Positions 32,777 to 42,101 are shown, counted from the stretch's first letter. The stretch is DNA of 64,000 bases from Paenibacillus cellulosilyticus (GCF_003182255.1 NZ_QGTQ01000002.1:186001-250000); one strand, 5' to 3'. A program made the numbers and translations. Notes: generated from the letters alone by a model not told the origin.

Positions 32777-34390
32777 TTATCGTGTGACGAGTTCGTGTGT
32801 CGGTTCCAATGCCACTTGTTCAGCATGTACATTCAGCATATTCATCGCTATGATATGCATGTTGCTGCAAACAGGCAATTGAATGAAATCGATAACTTCA
32901 TTTTCCTCAAAGTAAATCATAACTCGGAAGAGATAAGCGTCACTTACTTTTAGATTATCGTTCTTATCAACCAAGCTTAGTTTCATCTCAACGGATTCGT
33001 TATATCTTGGTTCGTTAATGAAATCTGTTAGAATAACGGGATAGTTCTTCTCCGTTCCATCTTGATAGATAATGGTCAGGAACGCACTGCTATCCCCCCA
33101 CTCGGAGCACCCCAGTATGGCAATTCCTTTACAGCGCAGCGGGTCGACGGGAAGCACTTGCCCCATACAAGCGATATTATCCATCATATCTGAACCTATC
33201 GTCGGCATGTTGAATGTGCTGGACTCCATTTGGCCGCTGTTCACATACACATATTCGCCAGTCCCCGTAATATCTGCCGTACAAGCCGCTGAGAGCTCGT
33301 AGGAAAAACCGCGATTGTTCATATGACGGGAAAGATCAAGCGGCACGTGGCGTAAATCATCTGTATGCTTCTCAGCATTCATTGTATCTTTCACTGGATG
33401 CAGCTTACCCGAATCGAATGACGAGGAATAGATCATTTGCGCAAGGCTGTGCTCCAGTTGAACCACGTTATTCACTTTCGTAATGAAATTCGTCTTCAAC
33501 TTTGCCGTTATACTCGAAGTGACGATTGCTTTCGTCATCATGTTCAAGGCCGCTTCCCAATGGGTAATGATGATATGTATTTGATCGATAATGCTTTGGA
33601 GAAACGAATTGTGTCCCTCTTTATCGATATAGTACAGGACTAATTCTTTGAACTTATGTCGGTCTAATATAATAACGTTTTTGATCAAACGATAAAATTT
33701 CGAATTCCAGAACAACCCGCCCGATTCCTGATTCCAAATAAACGATAAATCATTCGTCCAGTTGTTCTCTATGTCCGATGCAAAATGGCGCAATCCGTTT
33801 TCCTGCATAAATCTCTGAGCAGACGCATACAAAAGCTCAATCGAAGCCTGATGCTCAACAACCGGCAATATGTTCAAAGCCGCATAACGTCTGCCTGATG
33901 CTTGATCGATAACTTGAAAAGGAACCACTTCATTTTGTTTACCGAAATATGGGTCACATATCGTAAATGTCTGATTCTGAATATCCATTCCCGTGATTAA
34001 GCACATATGATTGTTATGCTCTTTGCCGAATAACGGGTCCCACGAGTTATAATAGGAGTCAAACCAAGCTAAAACCGGAAGGCCTTGACCCATTTGAGTC
34101 GCAGCCAAATCCAGCAATTCATGCAACTGCAGTTGTTCATGCATAATTACTTCTATCCCAAGAAACTGGAATAAGCACTCATTTTGAGTGTCCGACAAAA
34201 TAAACTTCTCCGTAATTGGCTTCTCGCTGTCAGAGGATTCGTAGTCAAAAGCCCATGATTGTGTAAACATCAATCTGTGATCTCTTCCTACAAGCCCAGC
34301 AATTGAGGCAATGATGTCGTCCGTGCAGGTCTGGAAACTAAATCGGGGAATTGTAGGGAAGCAGTACTTGGCATTTAGATCGATTTGCAT
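32777..34390 (-). CDS. BtrH N-terminal-like domain fused to a C-terminal beta-sandwich
   Basis: The 537-residue protein has no signal peptide. Its N-terminal 170 residues resemble the butirosin-biosynthesis BtrH N-terminal domain, a papain-like fold: an early Cys in FQTCTDDIIASIAG, then LPVLAWFDSYYNSWDP and a His in NNHMCLITGMD followed by FTICDPYF. A helical middle (about 180-330) follows. The C-terminus (about 345-510) is a beta-sandwich with VPLDLSRHMNNRGFSYEL, GTGEYVYVNSGQ and AILGCSEWGDSSAFLTIIYQ, a module also seen in carbohydrate-related proteins. No biosynthetic cluster surrounds it. Assignment of the first domain is moderately sure; function is unknown. Confidence 0.6.
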   Translation of the reverse strand: MQIDLNAKYCFPTIPRFSFQTCTDDIIASIAGLVGRDHRLMFTQSWAFDYESSDSEKPITEKFILSDTQNECLFQFLGIEVIMHEQLQLHELLDLAATQMGQGLPVLAWFDSYYNSWDPLFGKEHNNHMCLITGMDIQNQTFTICDPYFGKQNEVVPFQVIDQASGRRYAALNILPVVEHQASIELLYASAQRFMQENGLRHFASDIENNWTNDLSFIWNQESGGLFWNSKFYRLIKNVIILDRHKFKELVLYYIDKEGHNSFLQSIIDQIHIIITHWEAALNMMTKAIVTSSITAKLKTNFITKVNNVVQLEHSLAQMIYSSSFDSGKLHPVKDTMNAEKHTDDLRHVPLDLSRHMNNRGFSYELSAACTADITGTGEYVYVNSGQMESSTFNMPTIGSDMMDNIACMGQVLPVDPLRCKGIAILGCSEWGDSSAFLTIIYQDGTEKNYPVILTDFINEPRYNESVEMKLSLVDKNDNLKVSDAYLFRVMIYFEENEVIDFIQLPVCSNMHIIAMNMLNVHAEQVALEPTHELVTR

Positions 34391-34705
34391 GAGTCATTTC
34401 TCCCTTATACAGAATGGATGCTTCGACGTTTAATGCTGCTAGCCTATTTGCCATATGCACGATTAAGATAATCTCTCAATCCTCTATTAGTATACTAATG
34501 GAAAAACATGCAATCAACGAAACCAAAACCATCTGAGTCCATTTTAAACAATTATTAATTGTTAAATTATATATTTTCCATCAAAACTAAGCTGCGCCAT
34601 TTCGAACATTAGCCCATTGACCTGCACTAGCATTCCCGCACAAAAAAAAGCTGCCGCTTGCTGCGCGACAGCTTTCCACTAGTAATCCAAGAATCTACCC
34701 TTCGT
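34391..34705 (-). promoter_or_regulatory. A/T-rich intergenic stretch with promoter of the BtrH-like gene
   Basis: On the minus strand TTGATT (34517-34512) and TATACT (34494-34489) are exactly 17 bases apart, giving a leader of about 90 bases before the ATG at 34390. The rest is A/T-rich without a gene; its far end holds the terminator of the kinase gene. Confidence 0.6.
34642..34675 (-). terminator. Terminator of the OmpR-type two-component operon
   Basis: On the minus strand AAAGCTGTC pairs with the complement near GCGGCAGCTTT, followed by eight T, about 30 bases beyond the kinase stop. Confidence 0.8.
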
Positions 34706-36028
34706 CTAGCTCGATCTCTTCGGATATTGAATGATGAAACAAACATAACCATCGCGATTATCGACATCGATCGCCCCGCCATAGAAGTCTACAATCTTCC
34801 TCGTGATGCTGAGCCCTAGGCCAAAGTTTCCTTTGACCCCCTTATAAAATGACCGGAACAATTGCTTCTGCTCTTCATCCGATAGAAGCGGCCCGTCGTT
34901 CCGAATCTCGATGTGCCAATACGCACCTGCATCTTTTAGCGAGACTTGGATCGACTTCCTTGCAAAACGCAGCTGATTGTCCATTACATTCTCAATCGAG
35001 ACCCGAAGGCGATCGGCGTTACCAGACATGACAGCTGGCTTCGCCTCGATTTGCAGCTCCCATTGAAGTTCCGTATCGACCGCTTGGAAGTTTGCCACAA
35101 GGTACGTTAGCAGCTTGTCCAAGTGCACGTCTTCACTCGTCTTATCGTTATCCATCACGTAATCGAGTGTATTCAAGTACAGGATCTGCTTAATCTTCTT
35201 CTCAAGACGCACGGCCTCTGCTTTAATGATCACAGAAGGCTCCTCCGCACCATTGTCATACATTCCATCAATAATGGCTTGCGCGTAGCTGGAAATAATC
35301 ATGACAGGTGTTTTCAAATCATGCGAAATGCTCTGAAGAAACTTGCGTTCCTCTTCATCTGCAATGCGCAGCGCTTCCTTCATTTCCTTCATCGAGCTGG
35401 CTAGTCGTCCAATCTCGTCCTGCCGCTTAATGACGAGCTCGCTGTCCCAATCTTTGTTTGCAATCTTCTTCGTATAGCTCTCTAACGCTTTCAATGGCTT
35501 GCCAATGTTGTTCGCGAGGAGCTTGGCGATTGGCAGGCTGAATAGAACGATTAAGATGCCGGCGATCACAATTTGTATCATATCTTCATTACAATCGAGC
35601 GCCTGATAAGAGATCAAATAAGCTTGGTCGGCCATACGGCTAATTTGAATGAGATAGAACGTATGATCAATGCTTTGCATCCTGACCTTGCCGTTATTAC
35701 GATCGAGCAGCGCTTCCTCATTTTGCACGATTGCATCATCTATTCGACTCTCCGAACCTGTAAGATGCGTAATTCGTGCGTCCTTGTCGTCATACACGAA
35801 ATGAACAGCTGGCAGACTCTCCATCGAATCAACCACCCTATCGTTCAACGGCCCCTCTTGGAGATCATTCAGCACTACCGCGTGAGCAAACACGAAGACA
35901 TCGCGCGTTTCTTCCTCCTCGTTATTACCGAGGACAAAGGTAAAGACCAGTAGAAATACAAGAACGATGCTGACAATAAATAGCGACACCGTCAGCCATA
36001 TTCGCATCGTTAGCGATTTGATCCTCAT
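34706..36028 (-). CDS. Sensor histidine kinase of an OmpR-type pair
   Basis: The 440-residue protein has a membrane helix near 10-33, an extracellular region of about 110 residues, a second helix (about 151-172), a HAMP linker and a HisKA domain with His236 in SISHDLKTPVMIISSYAQ. An ATPase domain follows (VSIENVMDNQLRFA; NFGLGLSITRKIVDFYGG). Its start codon overlaps the regulator's stop as TGATG. Kinases of this shape often respond to envelope stress or antimicrobial compounds, but no transporter or resistance gene is adjacent here. Signal unknown. Confidence 0.92.
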   Translation of the reverse strand: MRIKSLTMRIWLTVSLFIVSIVLVFLLVFTFVLGNNEEEETRDVFVFAHAVVLNDLQEGPLNDRVVDSMESLPAVHFVYDDKDARITHLTGSESRIDDAIVQNEEALLDRNNGKVRMQSIDHTFYLIQISRMADQAYLISYQALDCNEDMIQIVIAGILIVLFSLPIAKLLANNIGKPLKALESYTKKIANKDWDSELVIKRQDEIGRLASSMKEMKEALRIADEEERKFLQSISHDLKTPVMIISSYAQAIIDGMYDNGAEEPSVIIKAEAVRLEKKIKQILYLNTLDYVMDNDKTSEDVHLDKLLTYLVANFQAVDTELQWELQIEAKPAVMSGNADRLRVSIENVMDNQLRFARKSIQVSLKDAGAYWHIEIRNDGPLLSDEEQKQLFRSFYKGVKGNFGLGLSITRKIVDFYGGAIDVDNRDGYVCFIIQYPKRSS

Positions 36029-36696
36029 CAGAGCACCTCTAACTTGTAACCAAATCCGTAGATTGTTTCAATGTGAACACGGCTCAGCTTCTTCCTAAGC
36101 CTTCGAATCGTGTCGTCGACGACACGGTCGGACCCGAAGTAATTGTCGCCCCATACCTTCTCAAGAATCTGCTCCCGCGACACAACCGAATTCCGATTCT
36201 CGATAAAATAAAGCAGCAGGCCAAATTCCTTATTCGTTAAAATAATCCGCTCAGCACCATCAAACACAGCTCTCTGCTTGCGATCGACGATGTAACTCTC
36301 CAATTGTGTCACAGCAGCGTATTCCTCTTTATTGCCGTAAATCCGCTGCAATAGCTTATTGGTTCGAATGATGAGCTCCCTCGGTAGAAAAGGCTTGGAC
36401 AAATAATCGTCGCTGCCCAGCTCCAGCCCGACTACACGGTCCAATTCCTGATTTCTAGCGGACATGAAAATAACGGGCGTCTGATCGTTATGTTCTTTTA
36501 TCGCCTTAATAAGCTGGTAGCCATCAATATCAGGAAGCATAACGTCCAATATCCATAGATCGGGCGGATTAGCGATACGCTGCATGGCCGATTGACCATC
36601 CGCGAAGGACACAACCGTATACCCTTCCTTCTCGAGGTAGATCGTTAGCAGCTTATTAAGGTTTTCCTCGTCTTCAACGAGATGAATCGTATACAT
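36028..36696 (-). CDS. OmpR/PhoB-type response regulator
   Basis: Start at ATG 36696 (MYTIHLVEDE; 222 residues) with GGAGG upstream; a longer reading exists but lacks a ribosome site. The receiver domain has Asp51 in LWILDVMLPDIDGY and Lys in DDYLSKPFLPREL. The C-terminal winged helix (about 130-222) ends with the typical GDNYFGSDRVVDDTIRRLRK and ETIYGFGYKLEVL. It is coupled to the kinase gene. Targets are unknown. Confidence 0.93.
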   Translation of the reverse strand: MYTIHLVEDEENLNKLLTIYLEKEGYTVVSFADGQSAMQRIANPPDLWILDVMLPDIDGYQLIKAIKEHNDQTPVIFMSARNQELDRVVGLELGSDDYLSKPFLPRELIIRTNKLLQRIYGNKEEYAAVTQLESYIVDRKQRAVFDGAERIILTNKEFGLLLYFIENRNSVVSREQILEKVWGDNYFGSDRVVDDTIRRLRKKLSRVHIETIYGFGYKLEVL

Positions 36697-36864
36697 AAAC
36701 ACTACCTCCGGCGAAGCCGTGTGATGATTGCACAATATAATTCATTATATATGGCGTGCTCGGCCTTACACTATGGTTTGCGAACTGCCATTTAATGCCG
36801 CGCAATTATCGTGTCATTTTATCGTACAATTATGTGAAAGTTGTGTGATTACTCAAAAGATAGC

Positions 36865-36903
36865 GAAATAACCCTAACTCTTAAACGGGCAGAGTTAGGG
36901 TTA
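36865..36903 (-). terminator. Terminator of the uxaB-uxaA operon
   Basis: TAACCCTAACTCT and AGAGTTAGGGTTA form a 12-13-bp stem with a 9-base loop; on the minus strand TTTCGC follows. It begins 26 bases after the uxaA stop. Confidence 0.8.
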
Positions 36904-36929
36904 ATACAAGTCATTTATAGGTTTTTGGC

Positions 36930-38435
36930 TTACAAAATGACGCCATCTTTAAAGATTGCAATTTCTTTGTAGCCATTCTTCTCGTTATGGGTCACTTTCT
37001 CTCCTGATGCAATCGCAATCGTATGCTCCCATAGCTCGTCAGCCAGCTCATCCATCGTTGTTCCCTCTAAGAGCTTGCCGGCATTAAAATCGATCCAATT
37101 CCGTTTGCGCTGCGCCAGTTCGGAATTCGTTGAGATCTTAACGGTCGGGACCGGCCCGCCAAACGGCGTTCCTCTTCCCGTTGTGAAGAAGACGATATGC
37201 GCTCCTGCGGCCGTTAGTGCCGTGACAGAAACTAGGTCGTTGCCTGGCGCTTCGAGCAGATTCAATCCATGCTTCGTTGTCCTTGCCCCGTAAGGAAGCA
37301 CATCGGTAACGACCGCATGGCCGCCCTTCTGCGTACAGCCAAGCGACTTCTCCTCAAGCGTGCTGATGCCGCCCGACTTGTTGCCCGGCGAAGGGTTCTC
37401 ATAGATCACTTGGTTGTGCCGCACATAATACTGTTTAAAGTCGTTAATGAGCGAGACGATTTTGTCATAAACCGCTTCGTCGCACGCCCGATTCATTAAG
37501 ATCGTCTCCGCACCAAACATCTCAGGCACTTCTGTAAGAATGGACGTGCCGCCAGCCGCAATTAAGCGGTCGGACAGTCGGCCAACCAGCGGGTTCGCCG
37601 TGATGCCCGAGAAGCCGTCAGAGCCGCCGCACTTTAGTCCGATCTTCAGCTTCGATACAGGTATCGGCTTGGCAGTGAAGGTTTGTGCGTATTCCACCAG
37701 TTCACCAATGAGCGCCAGCCCTTCCTCTTGTTCGTCTTCGGCCTCTTGCGATTTCATAAACTTGATCCGCTGAGGATCGTAGTCTCCGATGACCGACTTG
37801 AACGATTCAATCTGGTTATTCTCGCAGCCTAATCCCACTACCAACACACCCGCAGCATTCGGATGATGGACAAGCGATGCCAGCAGCTTTTGCGTATAAA
37901 CCAAATCGTCTCCAAGCTGTGAGCAGCCGAATGGGTGCGCGAAGTGGTAGATGCCGTCTACTTGACCCGCATATAGTCGGTTGCCATCGCGTGCCATCAG
38001 TTCGCATGATTTATTAATGCAGCCCACGGTATTGATGATCCAAATCTCGTTCCGAATACCAACTTCACCGTTAGGCCTCTCATATCCCATAAATGTACGT
38101 CCCGCGTCCACCGAAGACGGAGGTATAGAAGCCTTCAAATCTTCCAGCGGCTCGTATTGGTAATCGATAATGCCGTCCAGTCCCGTTCTAAGATTATGCG
38201 TATGCACCCATGAGCCCGGCGTGATCTCTTCGCGAGCCTTGCCAATCGAGTAGCCGAACTTCAGGACATCCTTGCCAGCGGCCACCTTGCTCGTCGCAAT
38301 TTTATGTCCGCTTGTAACATCCTCGGCAAGCGTGAGCACTTCTCCGTTCTCCAGCGTCAGCTCTTGTCCTCTGGACAACGGGCTTAATGCAATAATGACT
38401 TGATCGTTAGGCGCCAATCGTACCCACTGCTTCAT
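36930..38435 (-). CDS. uxaA: Altronate dehydratase
   Basis: Start at ATG 38435 (501 residues), with AAGGAGGAGAG upstream and the start overlapping the uxaB stop (TAATG). The protein has the N-terminal SAF-type domain (about 1-90) and the large C-terminal domain with family motifs GYERPNGEVGIRNEIWIINT, VGLGCENNQIESF, LKCGGSDGFSGITANP and FTTGRGTPFGG. It dehydrates D-altronate to 2-keto-3-deoxygluconate, using iron or manganese. This is the second step of the two encoded here in galacturonate breakdown. Identity is confident from full-length pattern and the partner gene. Confidence 0.95.
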   Translation of the reverse strand: MKQWVRLAPNDQVIIALSPLSRGQELTLENGEVLTLAEDVTSGHKIATSKVAAGKDVLKFGYSIGKAREEITPGSWVHTHNLRTGLDGIIDYQYEPLEDLKASIPPSSVDAGRTFMGYERPNGEVGIRNEIWIINTVGCINKSCELMARDGNRLYAGQVDGIYHFAHPFGCSQLGDDLVYTQKLLASLVHHPNAAGVLVVGLGCENNQIESFKSVIGDYDPQRIKFMKSQEAEDEQEEGLALIGELVEYAQTFTAKPIPVSKLKIGLKCGGSDGFSGITANPLVGRLSDRLIAAGGTSILTEVPEMFGAETILMNRACDEAVYDKIVSLINDFKQYYVRHNQVIYENPSPGNKSGGISTLEEKSLGCTQKGGHAVVTDVLPYGARTTKHGLNLLEAPGNDLVSVTALTAAGAHIVFFTTGRGTPFGGPVPTVKISTNSELAQRKRNWIDFNAGKLLEGTTMDELADELWEHTIAIASGEKVTHNEKNGYKEIAIFKDGVIL

Positions 38436-39946
38436 TAGACCTCTCCTCCTTCCGCCTTCGTCCACCAATGACAGATGGCATCAGCCAAGCCCGGCCAGCT
38501 CGATAAATTTTGCTCCCATAAGGTTTCCAGCGCGAGCAGCTGCTCCACCGTCGTGCGCAGGTCTTGTTCCTTCTGCTCGGCATTCGCCCATATGGCCGCG
38601 ATCTGCTGCAGTAATTCGGCATTGTCTCGGACCACATACCGCTCACCTTGCAAGTTCCGTCCTTCGTACTGACCATTAACGTGCGAGATCCGATAGTACC
38701 TCAGCAATCCTGCTACCCCTGTCGCAAGCCCTTCCGGAATGGCTTGGCCGAGCTCCGCATAATAGCTCAGCGTAGGCAATAAACGAACTTTGAACTTCGA
38801 TAAGCTGTTCATTGCAATATCTTCTAACCGATGTCGGATGAATGGGTTAGCGAAGCGCTCGAACACCGTATCTGCGTATACGTTCATCTCATCAGGCGAA
38901 TACGGGATAGACGGAATAATCTCCGCACGCACCATCGCTCGAACACGCTGACCAAGTACGGGGTGTTCGATCAACTCCCGTACGTGACTAACCCCATGCA
39001 GCAGCCCAAGCGGAGCCATCCACGTATGAGATGCATTGAGGATGCGCACTTTCCGCTGCTGATAAGGCCGCAGATCGTCTGTCCAATGAACATTCAAGCC
39101 CGCTTTCTTCAGCGGCAGCAGGTCATCCAGCTCCTCTTCCCCTTCAATAGCCCACAGGTGGTAAGGCTCCGCTGTCGTCAGCAGCCGATCCGAATACGAC
39201 CATTGTTCGAACCATTCGGCAGCCTGCTCCTCGGCCGGGTATCCCGTCACAATCCGGTCGACAAGCGAGTTGAGGAATCGGCAGCTCGAAGCGATCCATC
39301 TTCTAAAGTCATCCGGAAAGCCCCAATCAAGGCTGTATCTCACAATATGATCTCGCAGCGCATCGCCATTGCGCTCTAACAGCTCACATGGCAGGAAGAT
39401 GATGCCTTTATCCGCTGCGCCTTGAAACTTGATATAACGTTCATATAACAAATAAGCCATTTTGCCTGGATAAGAAGCGATTGGACCGTACGTTAATGGC
39501 TCCTTCTTGTAGGCGATTCCCGCTTCCGTCGTATTCGAAATGACAAAACGCAGCATCTCGCAGCTAGCTAATGCGATGAACTCGCGCCAGTTCTCATAGG
39601 GATCGAATACCTTCGAGAATACCGATACGATGCTATGACGCTCAACTGGCTGTCCGTCTTCCAGCCCGCGAACGACTAATGTATAAAGCCCATCCTGGGC
39701 CGCTAATTGTTCGATATTATGTTTACCGGAAGGCCTCGGCTGGGTAACCGCAACGCTGCCTTGGAACAACCCCCGCTCTCTGCTCGCCTGCAGCATCCAG
39801 TCCGCGAACCCTCTTAAGAAATTGCCTTCCCCGACCTGTAATACCGTAATCGGACTTGCATGGACGGCCTCATACTGCCGCTTTTGCTCTTCTGTCAGTC
39901 GTTCTACACTTAGCTGCTCAAGCTTTAATCCTTTCGCTTCCACCAT
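38435..39946 (-). CDS. uxaB: Tagaturonate reductase (altronate oxidoreductase)
   Basis: The 503-residue protein belongs to the mannitol dehydrogenase-like long-chain reductases: NAD-binding N-terminus with VLQVGEGNFLRGFADWML, middle FVISNTTEAGIAYKKEP and LPCELLERNGD, and the catalytic Lys/His region (NASHTWMAPLGLLHGVSHVR). It reduces D-tagaturonate to D-altronate with NADH. It precedes uxaA in one operon, divergent from an AraC regulator. GGGGGACGAA stands before the ATG. No isomerase (uxaC) gene lies in the window, so the first step must be encoded elsewhere. Confidence 0.94.
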   Translation of the reverse strand: MVEAKGLKLEQLSVERLTEEQKRQYEAVHASPITVLQVGEGNFLRGFADWMLQASRERGLFQGSVAVTQPRPSGKHNIEQLAAQDGLYTLVVRGLEDGQPVERHSIVSVFSKVFDPYENWREFIALASCEMLRFVISNTTEAGIAYKKEPLTYGPIASYPGKMAYLLYERYIKFQGAADKGIIFLPCELLERNGDALRDHIVRYSLDWGFPDDFRRWIASSCRFLNSLVDRIVTGYPAEEQAAEWFEQWSYSDRLLTTAEPYHLWAIEGEEELDDLLPLKKAGLNVHWTDDLRPYQQRKVRILNASHTWMAPLGLLHGVSHVRELIEHPVLGQRVRAMVRAEIIPSIPYSPDEMNVYADTVFERFANPFIRHRLEDIAMNSLSKFKVRLLPTLSYYAELGQAIPEGLATGVAGLLRYYRISHVNGQYEGRNLQGERYVVRDNAELLQQIAAIWANAEQKEQDLRTTVEQLLALETLWEQNLSSWPGLADAICHWWTKAEGGEV

Positions 39947-40093
39947 TTCGTCCCCCTATAACTAATGTGAAGTAAGCGTCTTCATACCTCCATTTTCACG
40001 CATCAAAAAGGAAATGAAAATGTCGGTTTTCTATTATTTTTTATCTTATTCTGATATGATAGGCATACACTCTCCCGATAGGAGTTAGATGCT
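39947..40093. promoter_or_regulatory. Divergent promoter region of uxaBA and its AraC regulator
   Basis: The 147-base gap is A/T-rich on the regulator side, with TATGAT (40055-40060) as a likely -10 for the plus-strand AraC gene and its ribosome site TAGGAG at 40079-40084. No clear -35 or operator could be picked with confidence. Confidence 0.4.
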
Positions 40094-40954
40094 GTGCAGC
40101 CTTTTCGCAAACCTTTTCACTTTGACCCAAACTTCCCATTCGAGCTCGTCTACAAGGGCGTTCGATATTCAGATAAAGAATTGCCGGACCATCTTCACGA
40201 CATGTACGAAATTGTTTACGTCCACGAGGGCAACGGGATGTTCTTCATCAATGGCTCCTTATATGAGAAAGGAAAAGACGATCTGTTCATTATTCCGGGC
40301 AACACGGTGCATCGCGCTTACCCTTCCGAGAATGACCCGATTGTCTCAACCGCTATATTCTTCGCGCCTTCTCTCATCCAGAACGATTCGCTGGACGACG
40401 GTTATGATCCGCTCCGATGCTTCAATATGGCGCGAAGAAAAAAGCAGTATAAGATCGAGCTCTCCGATTCTCTTCGGCAGACGATCGAAACGGTCATTCA
40501 AGCGATGGTAGACGAATTGAAGACCCAAGAATATGGATACCGCCACGCGCTGCAGCTGCAGCTGCAGCGGCTCCTGCTGGATTTGAGCCGACATCCTTTT
40601 ACGAAGGAATCGGCATCGACCGTATCCGGATTTGTACCTCAGTGGATTCATAACGCGCTTCGTGACATCGACCATGATCCTGTGCGCTGCGGCGGACTCG
40701 CCGAGCTATCCGAGAAGGCAAACATTAGCCCAGGTCACTTCTCTAGAGCGTTCAAGCAGTTGACGGGTATGAACGTCACCGAATACGTGAACGCCAAGCG
40801 GCTTATCATCGCCAAGGAGCTGCTCCTGACAACCGATGATAATGTCGAGACGATTGCATTAACGTGCGGCTTCCAAGGGATGCGGCACTTCTATGAAACG
40901 TTCAAGAAAATAACGGGACTAACTCCGCGCGCGTATCGTATGCAAGGGAAATAG
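40094..40954 (+). CDS. AraC family regulator, probably of uxaBA
   Basis: Begins with GTG at 40094 (286 residues), with TAGGAG nine bases upstream; an ATG at 40089 is in another frame. It has an N-terminal cupin sensor (about 20-110; HLHDMYEIVYVHEGNGMFFI, DLFIIPGNTVHRAYPSEND) and a C-terminal double helix-turn-helix (about 190-284; ANISPGHFSRAFKQLTGMNV, FQGMRHFYETFKKITGLTPR). It lies divergent from uxaB and probably responds to a uronate intermediate to switch that operon. Family certain, target inferred. Confidence 0.92.
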   Translation: MQPFRKPFHFDPNFPFELVYKGVRYSDKELPDHLHDMYEIVYVHEGNGMFFINGSLYEKGKDDLFIIPGNTVHRAYPSENDPIVSTAIFFAPSLIQNDSLDDGYDPLRCFNMARRKKQYKIELSDSLRQTIETVIQAMVDELKTQEYGYRHALQLQLQRLLLDLSRHPFTKESASTVSGFVPQWIHNALRDIDHDPVRCGGLAELSEKANISPGHFSRAFKQLTGMNVTEYVNAKRLIIAKELLLTTDDNVETIALTCGFQGMRHFYETFKKITGLTPRAYRMQGK

Positions 40955-40974
40955 AGGGTTGCAGCTTATACAGA

Positions 40975-41006
40975 GAGGGCATCTTGGACGAATCCAAGAT
41001 GCCCTC
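40975..41006 (+). terminator. Terminator of the AraC regulator gene
   Basis: GAGGGCATCTTGGA, loop CGAA, and the exact complement, followed by TTGCTTTCTTTC, lie 20 bases after the stop. Confidence 0.8.
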
Positions 41007-41064
41007 TTGCTTTCTTTCACCCGGACTGCTAATTCATCTGCCTCGCCGCTTGCAGCAGATTAGC

Positions 41065-41406
41065 TTAACGCGTCAGATCCGCGCGATGGAATTGGTAGTC
41101 TTCATCCTCGCGGGAAGTGACCGAGACATTGATCATCTCTAGGCTTTTAATGTTGTACGCTTTGAGTCCATATTTGCCTATGGCGCTCACATTCTCCAGC
41201 CGCACATTCTCAATCATACTCTCCGGCAGTCCTGCGATGAATACAGCATTGCCGGCATAGGTGTCCAACACGATATTTCGCAGAACAATATTGCTAATTT
41301 TAGGCGTTCCCTCATTCACCTCTTCGCACTTGTCCAGATCCAGCTCGTCATGGCCGTAGTACTGGTCAATGTTGATCGCTCCTCTGAACCATCTGCAATC
41401 CTCATG
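41065..41406 (-). pseudogene. C-terminal fragment of a GH28 (polygalacturonase-like) gene
   Basis: The minus strand encodes about 113 residues without a proper start, from the junction near 41404 to a stop at 41065. The sequence is the last turns of a GH28 right-handed beta-helix: FRGAINIDQYYGHDELDLDK, then KISNIVLRNIVLDTYAGNAV, then ENVRLENVSAIGKYGLKAYN. GH28 enzymes need about 400-500 residues, and the catalytic part is gone. Upstream of the fragment the minus strand meets TAG at 41409-41407, exactly where sequence becomes the 5'-truncated AraC gene on the other strand. Confidence 0.8.
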
Positions 41407-42101
41407 CTATTTTATCAAGGATGCCGTCCACCACGTGTCTCCCGGTGATCTTGTGATCATTGAATCCAATACGGTCCACCGAACCTCCGAGCAACCAGCC
41501 CAACCATGAGCGTATCGTCCTTCACTTCGATGCTTCGTTCTTCCACAGTTATACATCGGAGGAAGCCAATCTGCTAATGCTGCCCTTTACGCGGTCTTGC
41601 CCATTGCTTCGTCTAAATCTTCAGGAACGGATGCAGATCGAGACGCTGCTAAACTCGGTTATAAGCGAGATGAGAGACCAGCCGACTGGTTACTCGCTTC
41701 GCATACGAAATCTAGCGATCGAGCTTCTGCTGTTCACGGCGCGCCGCATGCTGAACCATCAGATTCTGCCAAGTGAAGAGCGCTCTCCGATCGAGACGAA
41801 GGTAACGGAAGTCGTGCGCTATATTAACGCTCATTTCGGTGAACCGCTGCCGCTCGACATGATCTCGAATCATTTTTATATAAGCAAAAGCTATCTGAGC
41901 CGCGTCTTCAAAGAAATTACCGGCTTCGGATATAGCGAGTATGTGAGCATTACCCGCATTCGAGAGGCAGAGCGTCTTCTGCGAGACACGAACTGGAGCA
42001 TCATGCAAATATCGGAGCATTGCGGATTCGATAACTTCTCCCACTTCGGGAAAATGTTCAAGAAGCTGACCGGGCTGTCTCCGTGAATGTATCGGAAATG
42101 A
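41405..42101 (+). pseudogene. AraC family regulator gene, broken in three places
   Basis: From 41405 the plus strand encodes the second half of a cupin (CYFIKDAVHHVSPGDLVIIE, SNTVHRTSEQPA) without any start codon. Near 41490-41500 the frame must shift by one base to continue (NHERIVLHFDASFFHS...). The AraC double helix-turn-helix follows intact (FYISKSYLSRVFKEITGFGY; FDNFSHFGKMFKKLTGLSP). The frame then hits TGA at 42084-42086, after which MYRK and a second TGA at 42099-42101 would complete the usual ending. So the gene has a 5' deletion, a frameshift and a nonsense codon. A shorter reading from 41460 exists but lacks the sensor domain. Confidence 0.82.

Noticed and set aside
32777-34390. Butirosin-like antibiotic biosynthesis cluster
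   Set aside because: Only one BtrH-like domain is present; no carrier protein, aminotransferase or sugar-modifying antibiotic genes surround it.
41460-42086. A 208-codon AraC gene as an intact short regulator
   Set aside because: The coding signal extends upstream in another frame as a cupin domain without a start, and the normal C-terminal end lies beyond an in-frame TGA; it is a decayed gene.
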